Assembly (NCBI GenBank): GCA_946699065.1
Contig: CAMPDV010000216.1
Coordinates: forward strand, 186,001-250,000
DNA length: 64,000 nt
Direction of reading: 5' to 3'
Source: Loxodes magnus
Lineage: Eukaryota > Ciliophora > Karyorelictea > Loxodida > Loxodidae
Both the position numbers and the translations under genes were made by a program. The stretch's first letter is position 1. Every line of letters starts with the position of its first letter. The notes under the pieces were generated by a model, which searched no databases, was not told the origin of the DNA, and saw only the letters and a list, made by a program, of their open reading frames with translations. Shown piece after piece: positions 9,240 through 23,789 of this stretch.

Positions 9240-12200
9240 ATGGAGTGTAAATTAAAGGTAACTTAATTATTAAACATTCATATTGAATCAAAGTATGCTA
9301 GTAGCTATCATCATAGAGAGTGATATCATGTTGTCAATAAATGGCTAAGAGAATATTACAAGCATTTTGAGTAGACTGTAAAAGGAATATTTAAGGTAAG
9401 TAGTATTTTGAGTCGATTCATTCGCTAGGATGATAAACAACAGATGTAAAATATGATTTCTTGTCACGCAATGAGTATTAATAGAATGACTAAGAGAGAT
9501 AAAGAGATATCATAACTAGTTAAATTAACGACCCAAAGCTTTAGGAAATAAAAAAGTTGATACTTGTAACTGGTGAGGGTTATAAAATATAGGGTCAAAA
9601 TTTCGAGCAAGGAAAGGAACATTTAACTACACCAACTGAACATTATATGAATAATATTAGAGAGGCATATTAGTAAGAAAGAGATCCTGATGATGCTTAA
9701 GGATAAAACTGTTCTATTAAGAGATTTCATTAAAATTTTATTTATTCTGTATTGGTTTTATGTCAGTTATATAATTAAGTGATATCAACGTTTTAGAAAT
9801 TAATTTATAAGAGTATTGAAACAGAATACTCTAGTAAATGATGAAAGAATCTTCACTGTGAATTTAAGAGTAATTTTATTATTGATAATGATAACTTATA
9901 GTGCTTATGAAAAATATGCGATTTGCTTAATAGCAAGAAACTTTTGTCTTGCTATTATTGCAAATCAAATTTTGACAAATTATCTTGTCAAATATGAAAA
10001 TCAACAAATTTTAAAATGAGCTATATTCTACTCATTACAAACGTGTAGTCTAAAATCATTCTTATATTTCTTTTTGTTAATTTCCTAAATAGAAATACAA
10101 GCTTAACTAATTTCATCTTATGATATTTAACTCCTCTTTTATATCTTATAAGCATTAAATGCATTTCATATGGCTTTTATTCTTTAAAGCTATTTTTTCT
10201 CTCAGTTTGCTTATAATTTGTCTCAATTGTATCGAATATTCACCATATAATATATTAATTAGATCTCTATTTACTACTTTGAGAGCATTTTACGAAGCTT
10301 AGTAAAAAAATAGATTTTCTTGTTCTTTAAATTTTTAGATGAAATATTAGTTCTAGTACTTGCATTTTCTTGTTAATAAGGTTTAGATTATGATTTAATA
10401 CAGACATATAAGGTTAACTTAGGTTTTGTAAATAAAGGTATTTGATTTAAATTTATTTGATGGTTAATATGACTATGAATAACTGACTCTCTAGCAGAAT
10501 TATTTAGAAAATCTCTTTAACTACATGTGAAGGCTAATTTCTATTTTAATTTTACTTTAATGAAGAAGATTCTTCAAACATAATGCTTCGACATATCAAC
10601 CCAGTAATGCAGGTAGCAAGACCCTATATGAAATGTGAGATGACTTGGCGAGTTATGAAAAATACCACTATCAAACCGAGCCTTTAAAAATAAACCCTTT
10701 ACTATTTTTCCAGAAACTTAGAAAAGATTATAAATTTCTTTGTTGGTGATAAATCAAAAAGTATGAATTACTTATCCATTTAATTAATAATTTAAATATT
10801 ATAAGATAAGCATTATCAAGATATAATAAAATGTAAGCTTAACTTATCCATAAGTATTGGCTAATTATTAAAAGATTAATTATTATTTATGCTAGTTACT
10901 ATTAATTTACTCTAGTCAATAGCTATACTTTTGGAACCATAATATCAACTTGAAGTTTTCCTTGCCGTTTCTTTCTATTTTCTTTTAAGCTTCTTATAAT
11001 AGTTGTTTCTGAAATAGTCTATTAATTAGCTATTAGTCTATATATTTCTAATTAATATACTTATTTAATTTATCTAATAATAGTAGCTTTATTACTAGAT
11101 ACTTAATTAAATACAATTGTCTAAAGAATCCTATTAATTATTAGCTATATATCATTATTTCTTTTCCCTATGAAAGCAGATAATTTATCTGCTTTTTCTA
11201 TACCTTCAATATAGGAATTACTTGTCCTAATACTCTGCTATTAATCAGGTTTATTATAAATGCTTTTAATAGTAAACCAGAGTTATTTAATCTACTCCTG
11301 ATAAATAAAATCTTAAAATGGTGAAGATGTTGTTCTTAAAGACTCAAGCTACTTAGAGTCAAATCTCAGATATTCTAAATATAAATTTTTTTACTTTAAG
11401 GCTAGACCTTTTAATGGATCTAGAGTCTAGGAATTCAAGAAGCTTAGTTTAAAAATCCTGATTATGATACTGAACCTTTTGAACCCTGAAGGATGAAATT
11501 TTAGCTAAGAAGAGGAACTGCTTTGACTAGGAATGTAGACCTTAGCTCCTAACTGAAAAATAAAGATAAAGAAATAGAAACCAAATTATTAAGAGCATGA
11601 TCTCTTATAGCAAAAAATCATGAGTAATAAAAGGTGCATATGGAAATATATAAGGACTATGGAAAAGGCTTATTAGATTAATTTAAGTAGAATTAATAAG
11701 GCTAAAATAAAGAATCTGAAGGTAAACAAATTTAAGTTATATAAAGTCTAAAATTAACTTTAAAAATAGCTTCTAAAATATTTCAGCTAAAGAAACAAAT
11801 TTTACTTCAATTGGTATTAAATAAAATAATTTAAAACTTTAATAACCTTAAGCAATCATAAAATGTGGCTGTAATAAGGAACTAGAATAAATATAAAAAA
11901 TAAAATATTAAAAATAAGAAATAAAAGCTTGATATGTATAATAAAAGGTACTAATTTGAGACTACCTAGTTAATCTGAAAAAGGGATAATACATTATAAA
12001 ATAGTCCTTTGATATTTCTTTTTAACTTTATATGTAAAACTAAATTAATTTAAGGTTCAAGAGTTAATTTACAAAGTAAAGGATAAATCTAGTTTAAATA
12101 TAATAAAGGGTGTATATGCGTATTATCTAGATTCTTCTAATTAAATTAGAATAAAGTAAGCAACAAAAGGCTAAGCTACTGGTTTTATAAATATCTATAA

Positions 12201-14090
12201 TCTAATTTGTATATTTGGTTAAGAATGACTTACTATAAAGGATATAAAAAGGTTTAAGTTACCATTTGTTTATTTCATTATAAAAAGGGTAATAAATATA
12301 GCTACTAAGCTTTGTTTTATATAAAAGGATAAGTTCATAAGATCATAAAGTTGCAGTATTTTAATTATAAAAACTAAATTTAAAATATTTGGGTAGAAGA
12401 GTTATTTTTTAGTTTTGAATAGATATATAATAATAAAAAGCGAAAGTGAGCTTTAGCTATTATTTTTAGAATCAGTAATCTAGTTAAGTTATTAGTATGT
12501 AAGATCTACTAAGGAAAATCTTTTATTTAAGTCAAGGAAGAAAAACTTTAGAAAACTTAATCATACATTCAACGCGATTCTGAGTGAAGATTTAAGTAGG
12601 AAAAATCCCAAATTTATTAATCTTATAGAGTTTTATAATAATCAAGGAGAATCTAACTAATTCTAAAATAAATATGAATCACATAAATTTATTTGACTGA
12701 AAGTGTAAAATTATTGTAAGTAATCTATTTACATAATGCAGGTATGTCTGTATTCAGCTATTTCGTATTAATAGTTCTTAGATAGTGCTATTAGAGATTC
12801 TAATTTAAGTTGGAAAAAAGAAAAAATAATTGTCTTTAAGTTCAATATGAAATAATGTAATATACTTAAGATTATATGGCAAAAATCCTGGTAAGTTGAG
12901 TATCAGAATGTTATAATTAAAGGAGTAATCATATGAAAAAGACTATAAATGCAGATGAATCTAATTTATGATTCAGATTCATTTAATGTATGCAAAAGAC
13001 AAAATTTAGGATGGTAATTAGACTCTCACAGTTTCTTTATTTAAGTAATTTTTATCATAAAGGTTGAAAAAATTAGCTTTAAGTTTCCTTAAAGCACTTC
13101 TTTTTGGAAAAAGGAAGAATTGCATTTATATTTTCAAAGAATATAGTTATAAGTTAAATGGTAGCAATCAAGATATTTTATCAATTCAAAAAGTTCATGT
13201 AAAGTCCTACATTGCAGTTGGCATCTAATCCATCAAGATAAGACCGAAAACAGTTGATTATAAAGCAAGATTTTTCAGTTAAGTTCAATCAATACTCTTG
13301 AAAATAAATTCAATTGAAACTTATTTGCCCTCTAATCTCCATTAGACCAGCTATTAATTCAGTCCTTATAATTATCCAAGCAATTTTAATTCCCCTAATA
13401 ATTTTAGCTTAAATCTCTTCAAAGTATATTTAAATAGAAAAATAAAGCTAAACAAGGCATAAATTAATAAAATAGCAACCACAAAAAATTTGTTATATGC
13501 AAGCTCAAGTAAAAATAATTTGAGCTTAATTAGCTTTTATTTAAATAACATTTTACCCTCTAGAAATTAATTTAGGCAAGTAGATATTTATGAAGCATGC
13601 TACACATTTAATATCACGACATTTCATTAGTAATTTCTTTGATAAGGTTATGAAAGCAAATGAGAGATAACTAAAAAAAAGTTAAATGAATTAGATTTTT
13701 TATGTGTATGAAAAGCAAGAAATATGAGGAGATCTATGAAATGGATTCTTGGCAAGTTTAAAAGGTGTAGACTAATTAAGATGATTTTAGACTTTCAATA
13801 GCCAGTTTAATTACCTAGTTTTTATTAAACCAATGAAGAATTTCTAATAAACACATATTTAAAAGCATAGATATCAGTTAATAGATATTATACTATAAAT
13901 AATACCAAACATTTTCAAAAGGAAAATTAGATCTTCTAGTTATAAGCTAAAATATTAACTATTTCTCATTATTTCAATAAAACGAGATATAAAGTATATT
14001 GATGCTACTTTCAAAAGAAAATATACAAAGTTAGCATTTTTTATATTATAATCATTTTGCTATTCAAGGAAGTTAGATTAGTTTTGAGGA
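9240..14090 (+). CDS. Gene D (R1 copy): very large multi-pass membrane protein, PAS-like stretch
   Basis: The start at 9240 is shared with R2, R3 and the array. Coding similarity among copies runs to about 12820 and the protein-like sequence continues to about 14090. Recognisable parts: an N-terminal charged region; membrane segments around 10030-10500; the conserved Thr-Thr-Cys-Glu-Gly-Gln block near 10530; more membrane segments at 10900-11300; a coiled-coil region around 11500-11750; a PAS-like stretch near 12181 (Gly-Phe-Ile-Asn-Ile-Tyr-Asn then Phe-Gly-Gln-Glu-Trp); and a late membrane segment near 13340-13420. The order resembles ciliate TmcB-like PAS membrane proteins, thought to be sensors. 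The frame changes several times (near 9400-9600, near 10600, before 12880), so there are unrecognised introns, or this copy is damaged. The 3' end is uncertain. Confidence 0.45.
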
Positions 14091-14181
14091 TACATATCTA
14101 TAATGCCTTAATTATATAATAAAATCTGCATTAAATAATTGAATAAATTTTTATTTTTAAGTATGTTTTATATCCCTTTAA

Positions 14182-16854
14182 ATGTATATATAATAAGACT
14201 CTATCATCTTTGAAAAATTTATCTTCTAATAATTTTTCAATTGAGTCACTAAGAAATTGATGGCTCTTTAATCTAATCTAATTTAAATTATAAATAAACA
14301 TTTGTCTTTGATTCTATTTTATTAGACTATATAGATGTAATTTTCATATATATAATAGCAAATTAAAATTACTAAATAAATATGATTTTATTTCAATTTC
14401 ATTTTTTTATTTATTTTTAAACAGAGAATTTGCAACGCTTGATATTAAAAATCTCTTAGATTTTCGCTTTAATTACTCAAAATATCTCTATTTAAGAGGT
14501 ATTACACCATTGATCATTTGTAATTCATTGCATATGAAAAATTAGCTTTTGTTATTTATACCTAACTAACTTTTAATGCTCTATTATATTTAATTAATTA
14601 ATTTATTATTATACCATATCACTTCAAAACAGAGTAAGCAGCTAGTTTAATTTCTAAGTAGCAGATTTCTGAAAATCTCTAATTTCTTGTTCTTAACCTC
14701 TTAATTAAATTACTTACCTCATTAAGATTTTTTATTACTAGCCTTTAATCTAAAATTCTTACCCTTACCTATCTCATGTAGCAGTAAAGAGATATTTTGC
14801 TCCTGTTTATCTTTTTAAACTCTATATTTAAGAGTATTGCTGAGCACTTATCATCTATCACTCTATTTCTAACTCTTCATTTTATCTTCAATGTCTTTAC
14901 TACCAATAAATAAAAGTATGATTTGCTACTTAAAGTTGATATTTCTGTCTCCGTTCCTAGGACTTATTTTTCCTATTAATCTAATTAATGCTATCTAATT
15001 AAATGTAGAAGCTAATTTATTAGATAATTTACATTTAGGTAAAAACACTAGAACTGCTCTGATCATAAAAGTCATATCCTAATAATTAGCCTTATACCTT
15101 TTCTTACTTACATATAATCCCTAAGATATTTATTTATATTTAACTATCTAACATATAAATACCTAGCTTGACTATCCATAATTACACCATTATTGGGTAA
15201 TTAATTATACCTAAATTATTTGAATATCAAAAGGCTGTTTAGCAGATAATTAGTTGTAACCAGAGTCAAATTAAACTAGCATAATAAGTACTAAAATGCC
15301 AGGTAAAAAATGCACTAACTTGGTAAGATCTAATAAGGGGTTTATGAATGATTAGAGTAAATAAAAAGCAGAAAAGTAAGAACTTAATTTCATATTTTAC
15401 ATCCTCTGGTATAATAATAGAGTAGCATCTAGAAACATAAATTTGCTTGTAATTTGCATGATAAAAAAATGAATTAAAGTTAAAAGAGTGTATATATTAG
15501 CCCTAAAAAAGCTAAATATGCATTAATTTAAATAAAGCTTCTAGAATAAAACTAACAGCATATATGTTTGGCATATAAATCTAATTCATCGAATGCAAAT
15601 AACCATATTACAGTACTAGGATAGTTAAAGTTAAGCAGATTTTTCCATTTCTTGATGTATAATCCTTTTAAGATATCAAGTAGTTCTTACATTGTAAACC
15701 ATATTTAGCTTAAGTTTAAAAGTTATACTTAAATTTGTAGTGTTTAATTGATATTAGGAATTAACGTTTTTATATAAACAGTTAATTAAAGAAAAAGGTT
15801 TATAAAAACCTATTTAAATACAGCATAAAATGCAGGAATAAAGTGTATACCCTAAAATAGCCGTGAAGCCATAATAGAAAAAATATCAATGCTTAGTCAA
15901 GTAAAGTCAAGGAAATCGCTGATTGAAGAATGTGAAGACTAAGGTTAAGAAATTAACTAGAACTTAATGGAACTGGAGGAAAAATTGGAGTTTGCAAGCA
16001 AAGTAATTAAGTAGTAGCATGGGAGGAATAGATTTCAGAATTTGAAGCATTTAAAAGTAAAACGTATTCTAGATAAGTGATATCAAACACTATACATGGA
16101 CTTTGCTATAAACTAAAGAGACAATGAATAGCCTTAAGTTGGAGATTTGAAAATATTGTGATATTATAAGCTAAGTAAAAATATGAAAAATCAATCTTCT
16201 AGTGAGAAATAGCTCATTCCATGTTATTAGCAAAACAATTCTTTACTTACTCCAAATTATAAGTATTAAATAATACTTTAAGATAAAAAAGTAAATTAAA
16301 AGGAGATCTTACAGGGAATTTAAAATGAATAATTAAATGCAATACAATAGAGAAAGTATTAAGAAATAAGTTATTTAGATTCTTAGGAAGAAATCTTAGA
16401 GTAAAAATAATATTCTGACTTTCTAATTAAGAATTTTTAAACTCTCTAGAAATAAATTAAAAGCTTGCGAAATTCAAAATAAAAAGGTAAAAATCTTTTG
16501 GTATAAAATGAGAACAATTAAATGGAAGACTCACTGGATAATCTATCTTCCATTGAATTAGCGTGAAATGAAAATTCAAGCACATCATTTTCATAATTTT
16601 ATATAAAAAAGGATTTGTTTTCAATTTTTGACACTGTTAGTGCTAAAAGTTCCTCAAAATATTGGATCAATTAAACTTTCAATTTTAATTCTTATGTAAT
16701 AAGCTCTTCATGATAAAGTTACGGAGATTAAGCAAGTTTTAATCAAGCTAGTTGCAAAGTAAAAGACAAATGGTCAACTAAATAGATGGAGTGTTTTTTT
16801 CTCTGCATAATGGTTTTAATATCTTCTTACTTTTATTTGACAGTGAAAGGATGA
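14182..16854 (+). pseudogene. Gene A, R2 copy, frame not kept
   Basis: Homologous to A of R1 along both exons, with the same kind of start context (Asp-Ser-Ile after the first codons), the equivalent intron at 15798-15823 (26 nt) and the same final Gly-TGA at 16852-16854. Neither exon length is divisible by three (1616 and 1031 nt), so the copy has small insertions or deletions, unless further introns exist. Probably no longer functional. Confidence 0.5.
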
Positions 16855-17509
16855 AACAGCAAAAAAACTTAATTATATATAATTTATATTTCTCAAAATC
16901 TTCCTAACTTATTAATAAAAATTACTAGGTATACATGATTATTATTAGCTTTTATTAAACATTATTAAAATAAAAAGTTAAGCTTGTATATTCCTAGAAT
17001 AATCTCGCTAAGATAAAGATAAAAGAAATTATAAATGGAAGTATAATTTTAAGGATCATTAATTGAGTCAAGAATCGTTGCATATAGCTCACTATCTTTA
17101 TTTATTTAAGTTGTTATGATAACTTGAAATCCTAAGATATAACTTAATATATCTAAGCTTTGGTTAGTTTTGAAATTACTTATTTAAACCTTTTCTGGCT
17201 ATTAGTGTTTTTAATATTTATTATTTTTAAATACATTAAGAAAATAACCTTTTAAGAAAATCTATTATCAATTATTATTTTAAATATCTTCATTTAAAGA
17301 GAAAATTATTTAAAAAATTTGAATAAAATAGAATTAAGGGTTTACAAAATAACTTTATTCATTAAAGACTTTTTTATTTTATTCCTTCATCATATGGTTT
17401 CTTTTAAGCTTAGTAATTTCATATCTATAAAGCATTAACCTTCATAAAATCAATATTAAGTTTTCTTTCCTTCTTATGTTTTATTAAAAGTACTTGGTTG
17501 TCTTAAAGA
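16855..17509. other. A 3' spacer of R2 with empty insertion site and deletion point
   Basis: Matches R1 3359-4900 without the 846-bp insertion. Near 17510 it jumps to sequence matching R1 6440. About 1.5 kb, holding gene G and the first part of C, is missing here. No gene seen. Confidence 0.55.
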
Positions 17510-19074
17510 TCTTAAAGGGATCAACAAATAAATTCTCAATATCAGCAAAGAAAATAACGAAGGATAACAAAATAATTCAGTAAGACTCAGATTCAAAACC
17601 TTTTTCTAACAATCATAAGTGAGACCATCTATAGAACAGCTAAAAAATATTTGTATAGGCAGGGGTACATTTTAAAAAGAAGGGAAACAAAGCCTAGACA
17701 GAACTATTGTATAAACTTATTTAAATCTCATGCAAATAAAGATTACATTATACATAAATCAATAAAAAGAATTAACAATCATTTAGTTTAATAATGCTTG
17801 ACTTAAAGAAATTTAGTTATTTAATTAAGCTTAATTTAATTTTCAAACCAAAATTGAATAAAAAAAGGGAAATATATTTAGAAGTATGTATTTAAATTAT
17901 CTACTAAAGTATATAGTAATTAGTTACTGTTTATTGTTATATTAGTTATTAGTTTACATCCTTTTGAAATTTTAAGTTATGTTTTAATAGAAAGTTCTAA
18001 TGTCTCTATTTAAAGTAATTGATCATAGAGGATTATATGCAATTAAAGGATAATTTAAATTATCTAAATACATTTAAGTCTAAACGACTTCTCTGCAAGC
18101 ATAATAACTAAAATCAGCTTTTAAGCTAAGACAAGTTTTGCTTTTTTAGTATTAAAAACATCAATTTCCAGATAAATAAACAGAAAAATTGCAAGTGTTG
18201 AATAACTTAAATTAGATATCTCTTCTAGTAATCTGATTAAAGATGAGTTATAAAATTAGAGGATATATACAACTATTAATATTAGCTATTATGCTGATTC
18301 CTCAGCAATACTTTGCTCAAATTATCTATATAGTAGTTAGAAATCAAGCTTTTAGTCTAAGTTTCGATGAAAATATAAGCTCATATTAATATCTTAGTCT
18401 TCACGTTTGTATTAATTTGAAGATGATTATCTAAGTATAAGGAGCTCAAGCTGAATGAGTGGAATATTAACTTTGCTTGCTATATTTTTATATATTAAAA
18501 GGGAAATTTTAGGTTAAATAATAGAAATGAAAAAGTAATAAAGTTAAGTTTACTATCTAATAATTAAAATCTAAACTCATAAAGTTGCAAATAATGCTTA
18601 AATAGAGGTTAGTTATTAAGACTCTTTACCTATTTATTTTATAATTATTAAACAATTATATCACCTTTAAATATGCTCCAGCTAGTAGAAATAAAGCCTT
18701 TATTATATAAAGTTTAGTTCCTTGTTCGCAAAGTTTATAATTGACTGTATATTTAAGATTAAGCTATTAAATACAAATCCTTTAATAAATTTTACCTATG
18801 CTAGTCATTTTGCTTAACTATATTATCAGATATTTAATATGTTTAATCATTTTGCATCATTTTTATGTATTTATCTGACACTTCTAATATCTTCTTCCTC
18901 TTTGATTACTCATCTAGTGAATCCTATTGAAGCATATGTTAGTTATTTCGAAATTTATGTTCTAGTATTTTCTGATTTTAGGTATAAAATAAATAGAAAC
19001 ATTTATAAACTCTAAGAAAATTAGGAAATAGGAGTTTAAAATTGGAATATAAACAAAAGTTAGGAGTATGATGA
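17510..19074 (+). pseudogene. Gene C, R2 copy, 5' truncated
   Basis: Matches R1 C from about 6440 to its stop and lacks the first 220 codons. R1 also has about 80 bp near 7005-7085 that is missing here. The conserved end with the doubled TGA (19069-19074) lies 43 bp from the stop of B2. A remnant without its own start. Confidence 0.5.
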
Positions 19075-19117
19075 CTAATAAGTTAAAAATAAGTATAAGT
19101 GTACGTAAGCGAATTGG

Positions 19118-20104
19118 TCATGTACAGGCTACTAGGTAAAAATAAAATAGAAATAAAATTGCCAAGCAAAAAAGCAAGAAAGCTACATAGTCAGATTCAT
19201 TTTTGTTTCCTTCTACAGGAGCTTCTTTCTCGTTTTCTTCTTCATTATTTTGAAGCTATAAATTAGAGAATATTCTATCACTAGAAAATCATTCTTAACT
19301 CGACTGAGATATTGAAGTGCTTTCTTTGCTGATAATGCTAAGATGGGTAAATGAGCTTTAATTTTTAAAAATCTAAGTGCTATCTGCTTTTCTAATTCTT
19401 TCATTCTCTTATTTTAGGGGCACAAAGCCATTTTTTACCAAGACTTATTGCTTAGATGTGTTTATAAAATCTGTTAAGTTTTTTTCCTTTAGCTTTTTTG
19501 TTTAACTACAAGGAATAAACCATTATGAAGTCATAAATTTTTTCCAATCTTATGCTTCTTACTATTCCATTGCTATCGAGCTTATATTACCAACTTTAGC
19601 TTTTAGTTTGCTTTATTTTTATTATTAGAGTGATTAAACTTTGCTAGCTGGTATTTTTTAATTAACATATTGAGAGCTATTCCAAATAGACTAGCTTTAA
19701 TTACTTCTTATTTTAGGGATGGATTCTGAATCCTTTGAGATAAATCTCTTATTTTAGCTTTTCTTATTCATGTTTTGATTTAAACTCTTTAAATTTCCTT
19801 TAAAAGGCTGTTCCAAGACTTTAAGCCTTTCAGTATAGACCGTTCCATCAGCAGCATAGTAATCATCGCAAATTTATCGTATCTTTTAATGCTATAAGTT
19901 CTAAGTTTCAGCACCTTTGAAGCCTTTCTATTCCACCTTGCTTTTAAGTATTTACTCGGAGCCTTTCTCCTCATAACTCGTCCATAACCAGCATGCCTTA
20001 CCTTATTTACCCAAAGAAAGACCCCTTTTCTTTAGTTCCAAAGTCTCCTAGTTTTTTCTTGTAGATATGCGTTTTAGGTATTCATCCGAATTCTGTTTCT
20101 GCAT
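19118..20104 (-). CDS. Gene B (R2 copy): tail-anchored protein, 328 aa
   Basis: ATG at 20104, TGA at 19118-19120, 329 codons, fully open. It keeps the Cys-Trp-Leu-Trp motif near residue 42, the Gln-Asp-Trp-Lys-Lys-Phe-Met-Thr-Ser-Gln block and the C-terminal membrane anchor ending Val-Ala-Cys-Thr. It stays intact although its neighbours A, C and D in R2 are damaged or cut, which suggests selection on B alone or recent gene conversion. Confidence 0.78.
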
Positions 20105-20200
20105 TTTTTATAAAAAAATACTTAGAGCAATTTAAATTTCACTGAAGGTTTAATTATATTCATAACAAATTGAAAAGTCCTTGCTAGCTATATGCTCAAT

Positions 20201-23200
20201 ATGGAGTATAAATTAAAGGTAATTTAATTATTAAACATTCACATTTAATCAAAGTATGCTGGTAACTATCGCCATAGAGTGAAACCATGATGTAAATAAA
20301 TAGCTAAGAGAATATTACTAGTATTTTGAGAAGGACTGTAAAAGGGATATTGAAGGTAAGTAGTATTTTGAGTTGATCCATAACTAGGATGATAAACAAC
20401 AGATGTAAATATGATTTCTTGTCACATAATGTTTATTAATAGAATGGCTAAGAGAGAGATAAAGCGATATCATAATTAGTCAAATTTTAACGGCCAACAG
20501 CTTTAAGAAATAGAAAAATTGATACTTAAAACTGGTAAGGCTTATAAAAAATTATTGGCTAAATTTCTAGTAAGGGAAAGAATATTTAACTAAATAAGCT
20601 GAGCATTATATGAATAGAATAAGAGAGGCATGCTAGTAAAAAAGAGATATTGGTAATGCTTAGTGCTAGGAATTTTTTATTAAGATATTTTAATTAAATT
20701 TTTTACTTTGAGTATGTAATTTCGAGTTAGTTATTTTTTTAAGGGATATAAACATTTTAGATATCACTTTAAAAGAGTACCTTTAGTAAATGATTCCAGA
20801 AGCTTCATTGTAAATCCAAAAGTTATAAAGACATTTATAAAGATTAACATATAGTACTTATGAAAAGCACGACAATTTGAATACTCTCCACTAGCAAGAA
20901 ACTTTAACTTGCTATTATTGCAAATAAAAAATTGACAAATTATCTTATCAAATATATGAAAATCAACAAAACCTTAATATGAATCATATTCTACTAAATA
21001 CAAATGTATTGTCTAAAGTCTTTGTTATATTTCTTTCTGTTAATTTCCTAAGTAGAAACTCAAACTTTAATTAGTTTCAATAAATTATAATTAAGTCTCC
21101 TTAACATCTCTTCTAAGCATCAAATGCATTTCACCTGACTTTTATACTTTAAAGCTAATTTATCTACCAAATTTACTTATAATTTCTCCTAAATTGCATT
21201 GAATATTCACCATATAATATATTAAGTAGATTTCTATTTATTACAAGAGAATATTTTATTAAGCTTAATATAAAAAATAGAATATATTTGCACTTGGATC
21301 TTTAGATGAAATATTAATTCTAGATACTATCATTTTCTTGTTAATCGGGTTTAGATTATGATTTAATACAGACATATAAGGTTAACTTAGGTTTAGTATA
21401 TCAAGGTATTTGATTTAAATTTATTGATTACTAATATGACTATTATTAACTGACTCTCTAGCAGAATTATTTAGAAAATCTCTTTAACTACATGTGAAGG
21501 TTAATTTCTATTATTAATTTTACTTTAATGAAAAAGGATCTTCAAATGTAATGCTTCGAAATATCAACCCTTTTAGCAATGCAGGTATCAAGACCCCATA
21601 TGAAATGTTAGATGATTTGGCGAGATATGAAAATACCTCTATCAACCCGAATCTAAAATAGAAACCATTAACTATTTTCCAGGAACTTAAAAAAGATTAT
21701 GAATTTAATTGTTGGTGATAAGTCTAGCAAGATAAATTATTTATCTATTTAATTAATAATTAAATCATTATAAGATAAGACATTATCAAGCTATATTAAA
21801 ATGATAAGTGTAACTTATCCTTAAGTTTATATCATTTATTAAAAGATTAATTATTATTATGCTAGTTACTATTATTTTACCCTTACCAATACCTATATCT
21901 TTAGAATCATAATATCATCTTAAAGTTTTCCTGGTTGCTTCTTTCTATTCTTCTTAATCTTTCTTCTTGTGCTCAATTGAAGTAGCTATATTAATTAACT
22001 ATTAGTCTATATATTTCTAGCTCAATATATTAATTTAATTATATCTGATAATAGTAGCTTATATTACTAGATACTTAAATAAATACCATTGTCTAAAGAA
22101 TCCTATTAACTATTAGCTATATATCATTATTTTCTTTTCCCTATGCAAGCAGATAACGTATCTACTTTTTCGATACTTTCAATACAGGAATTACTAAATC
22201 TAATATTCCGCTATTTGTCAGGTTTATTGAAGTTGCTTTTAATAGTAAACCAGAGTAATTTAATCTACTCCTGATAAATAAAATCTTAAAATGATAATGA
22301 TGTTGGTCTTAAAGACTCAAGCTACTTAGAGTAAAATCTCGGATATTCTAAATATAAATTTTCTTACCTTAAATATTAGACTCTTTAGTGGTTCTAGAGT
22401 CTAAAGATTCAAAAACTTAGTTTAAAAATTCTGACTCTTATATTAAATCTTTTGATTAATAGAAGTATTAAAGTTTAGCTATGCAAAGATATCCTTTGGC
22501 TAGAAATGTAGATATTAGTTTCCAAACTGAAAAGTAAAGATAAAGAAATAGAAATCAAATTATTATGATAATGGTCTCTATATTAAAAAGTTGTGAGTAA
22601 CAAAATAATCAAATGGAAATATATAAGGACTAGGAAAAAAGCTTATTAGATTAATTTAGGCAAAATTAATAGGCTAAAATTAAGAGTTTGAAGATAGGAC
22701 AATTTAAATTATAAAAAGACTAAAACTAACTTTAAAATAACTTCTGTTATTAGTAGATCTAATTTTTGCTTCTATAAGTATTAAATAAAATAATTTAATC
22801 CTTTAATAATCTTTACCAAACATAAAATATGACTATAATAAGAGAACTAGAATTAAAAAAAACTAATTATTAATAATTGAGAAATAGGAGCTTTATATGT
22901 ATATCAATAGGTTCTAATTTGAGACCACCTAGTTAATCTGAAAAAGGGAATAAATAAATTAAAAAATAGTTCTTTGAAATTTCCTTTTAACTTGTCATTT
23001 AAAACTATATTAATTGAAGATTCTAGAGTTAATTTACAAAGTAAAGGATAAATCTAGTTTAAATATATTAAAGGGTGTATATGCGTATTATCTAATTTCT
23101 TCTAATTAAATTAGTATAAAGTAAACAACAAAGGATAAGCTACTAGTCTTATAAAATATCTATAATCTAATTTTTTTATTATGGTTAAAAATAACTACTA

Positions 23201-23785
23201 TAAAGGATATAAAAAGGTTAAGTTACTATTTACTTATTTCATCATAAAAGGGTAATAAATATAGCTATTAAGCTTTGCTTTATATAAAAAGACTAAGCTT
23301 ATATGAACATCAAGTTGCAATATTTTAATTTTAAAAATCATATTTAAAATATTTGAGTAGGATTTTAGTCTAATAAATATATAATGATAAAAAAGAAATA
23401 AAGCTTTAGGTATTACCTTTAGAATGAGTAGTTTAATTAAGTTATTAGTATGTAAGACCTATTAAGAAAAATTATTTTAGTTAAATCAGAGAAAAAAACA
23501 GCAAAAAACTTAATCATGGCATTTCTATATTCAACGCGAATTTGAGTAAAAGAATCCCAAATTTATTAAAATTATAGAGTTTTATGATGATCAGTGAGAA
23601 TCCAACTATTACTAACTAAACATGAATCAAATAAATTTATTTAACTAAAAGAGTAAAAATATTGCTATTAATCTGTCTACATAATACAGGTATAACTATA
23701 TACAGCTATTTAGTATTTATATTTCTTAGATAGTGTTATTAGAGATTCTAATTTAAGTTGGAAAATTAGAAATAAAAAAATATAA
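20201..23785 (+). pseudogene. Gene D, R2 copy, 3' truncated
   Basis: Starts with the same Met-Glu-Tyr-Lys codons as D of R3 and follows R1 D to about 12820 (here about 23785), where homology stops abruptly in an A-rich stretch. It therefore lacks the late membrane segment and C-terminal tail. The membrane block with Phe-Asn-Ser-Lys-Pro-Glu and Leu-Leu-Leu-Ile-Asn-Lys near 22250 is well conserved with R3. Frame continuity could not be established. Confidence 0.5.
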
Positions 23786-23789
23786 AACT

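Noticed and set aside
9931-9956. Perfect hairpin around TAGCAAGA, followed by a second hairpin with TTGACAA
   Set aside because: It lies in the coding part of gene D and is kept in R2 and R3 as coding sequence, so I do not call it a terminator.
9816-10019. A 67-codon frame open under the standard code
   Set aside because: The standard code is wrong here. The stretch lies inside gene D, whose conserved frame is different.
11179-11205. Terminator-like hairpin GCAGATAA/TTATCTGC followed by T residues
   Set aside because: Inside gene D coding sequence. Intrinsic terminators are not expected for eukaryotic protein genes.
853-14090. R as a Tlr/Maverick-like element
   Set aside because: No integrase, DNA polymerase B, protease or capsid signature was recognised and no terminal inverted repeats were seen. 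The PAS-like and membrane proteins point to a host gene cluster. A profile search would be needed to exclude it fully.
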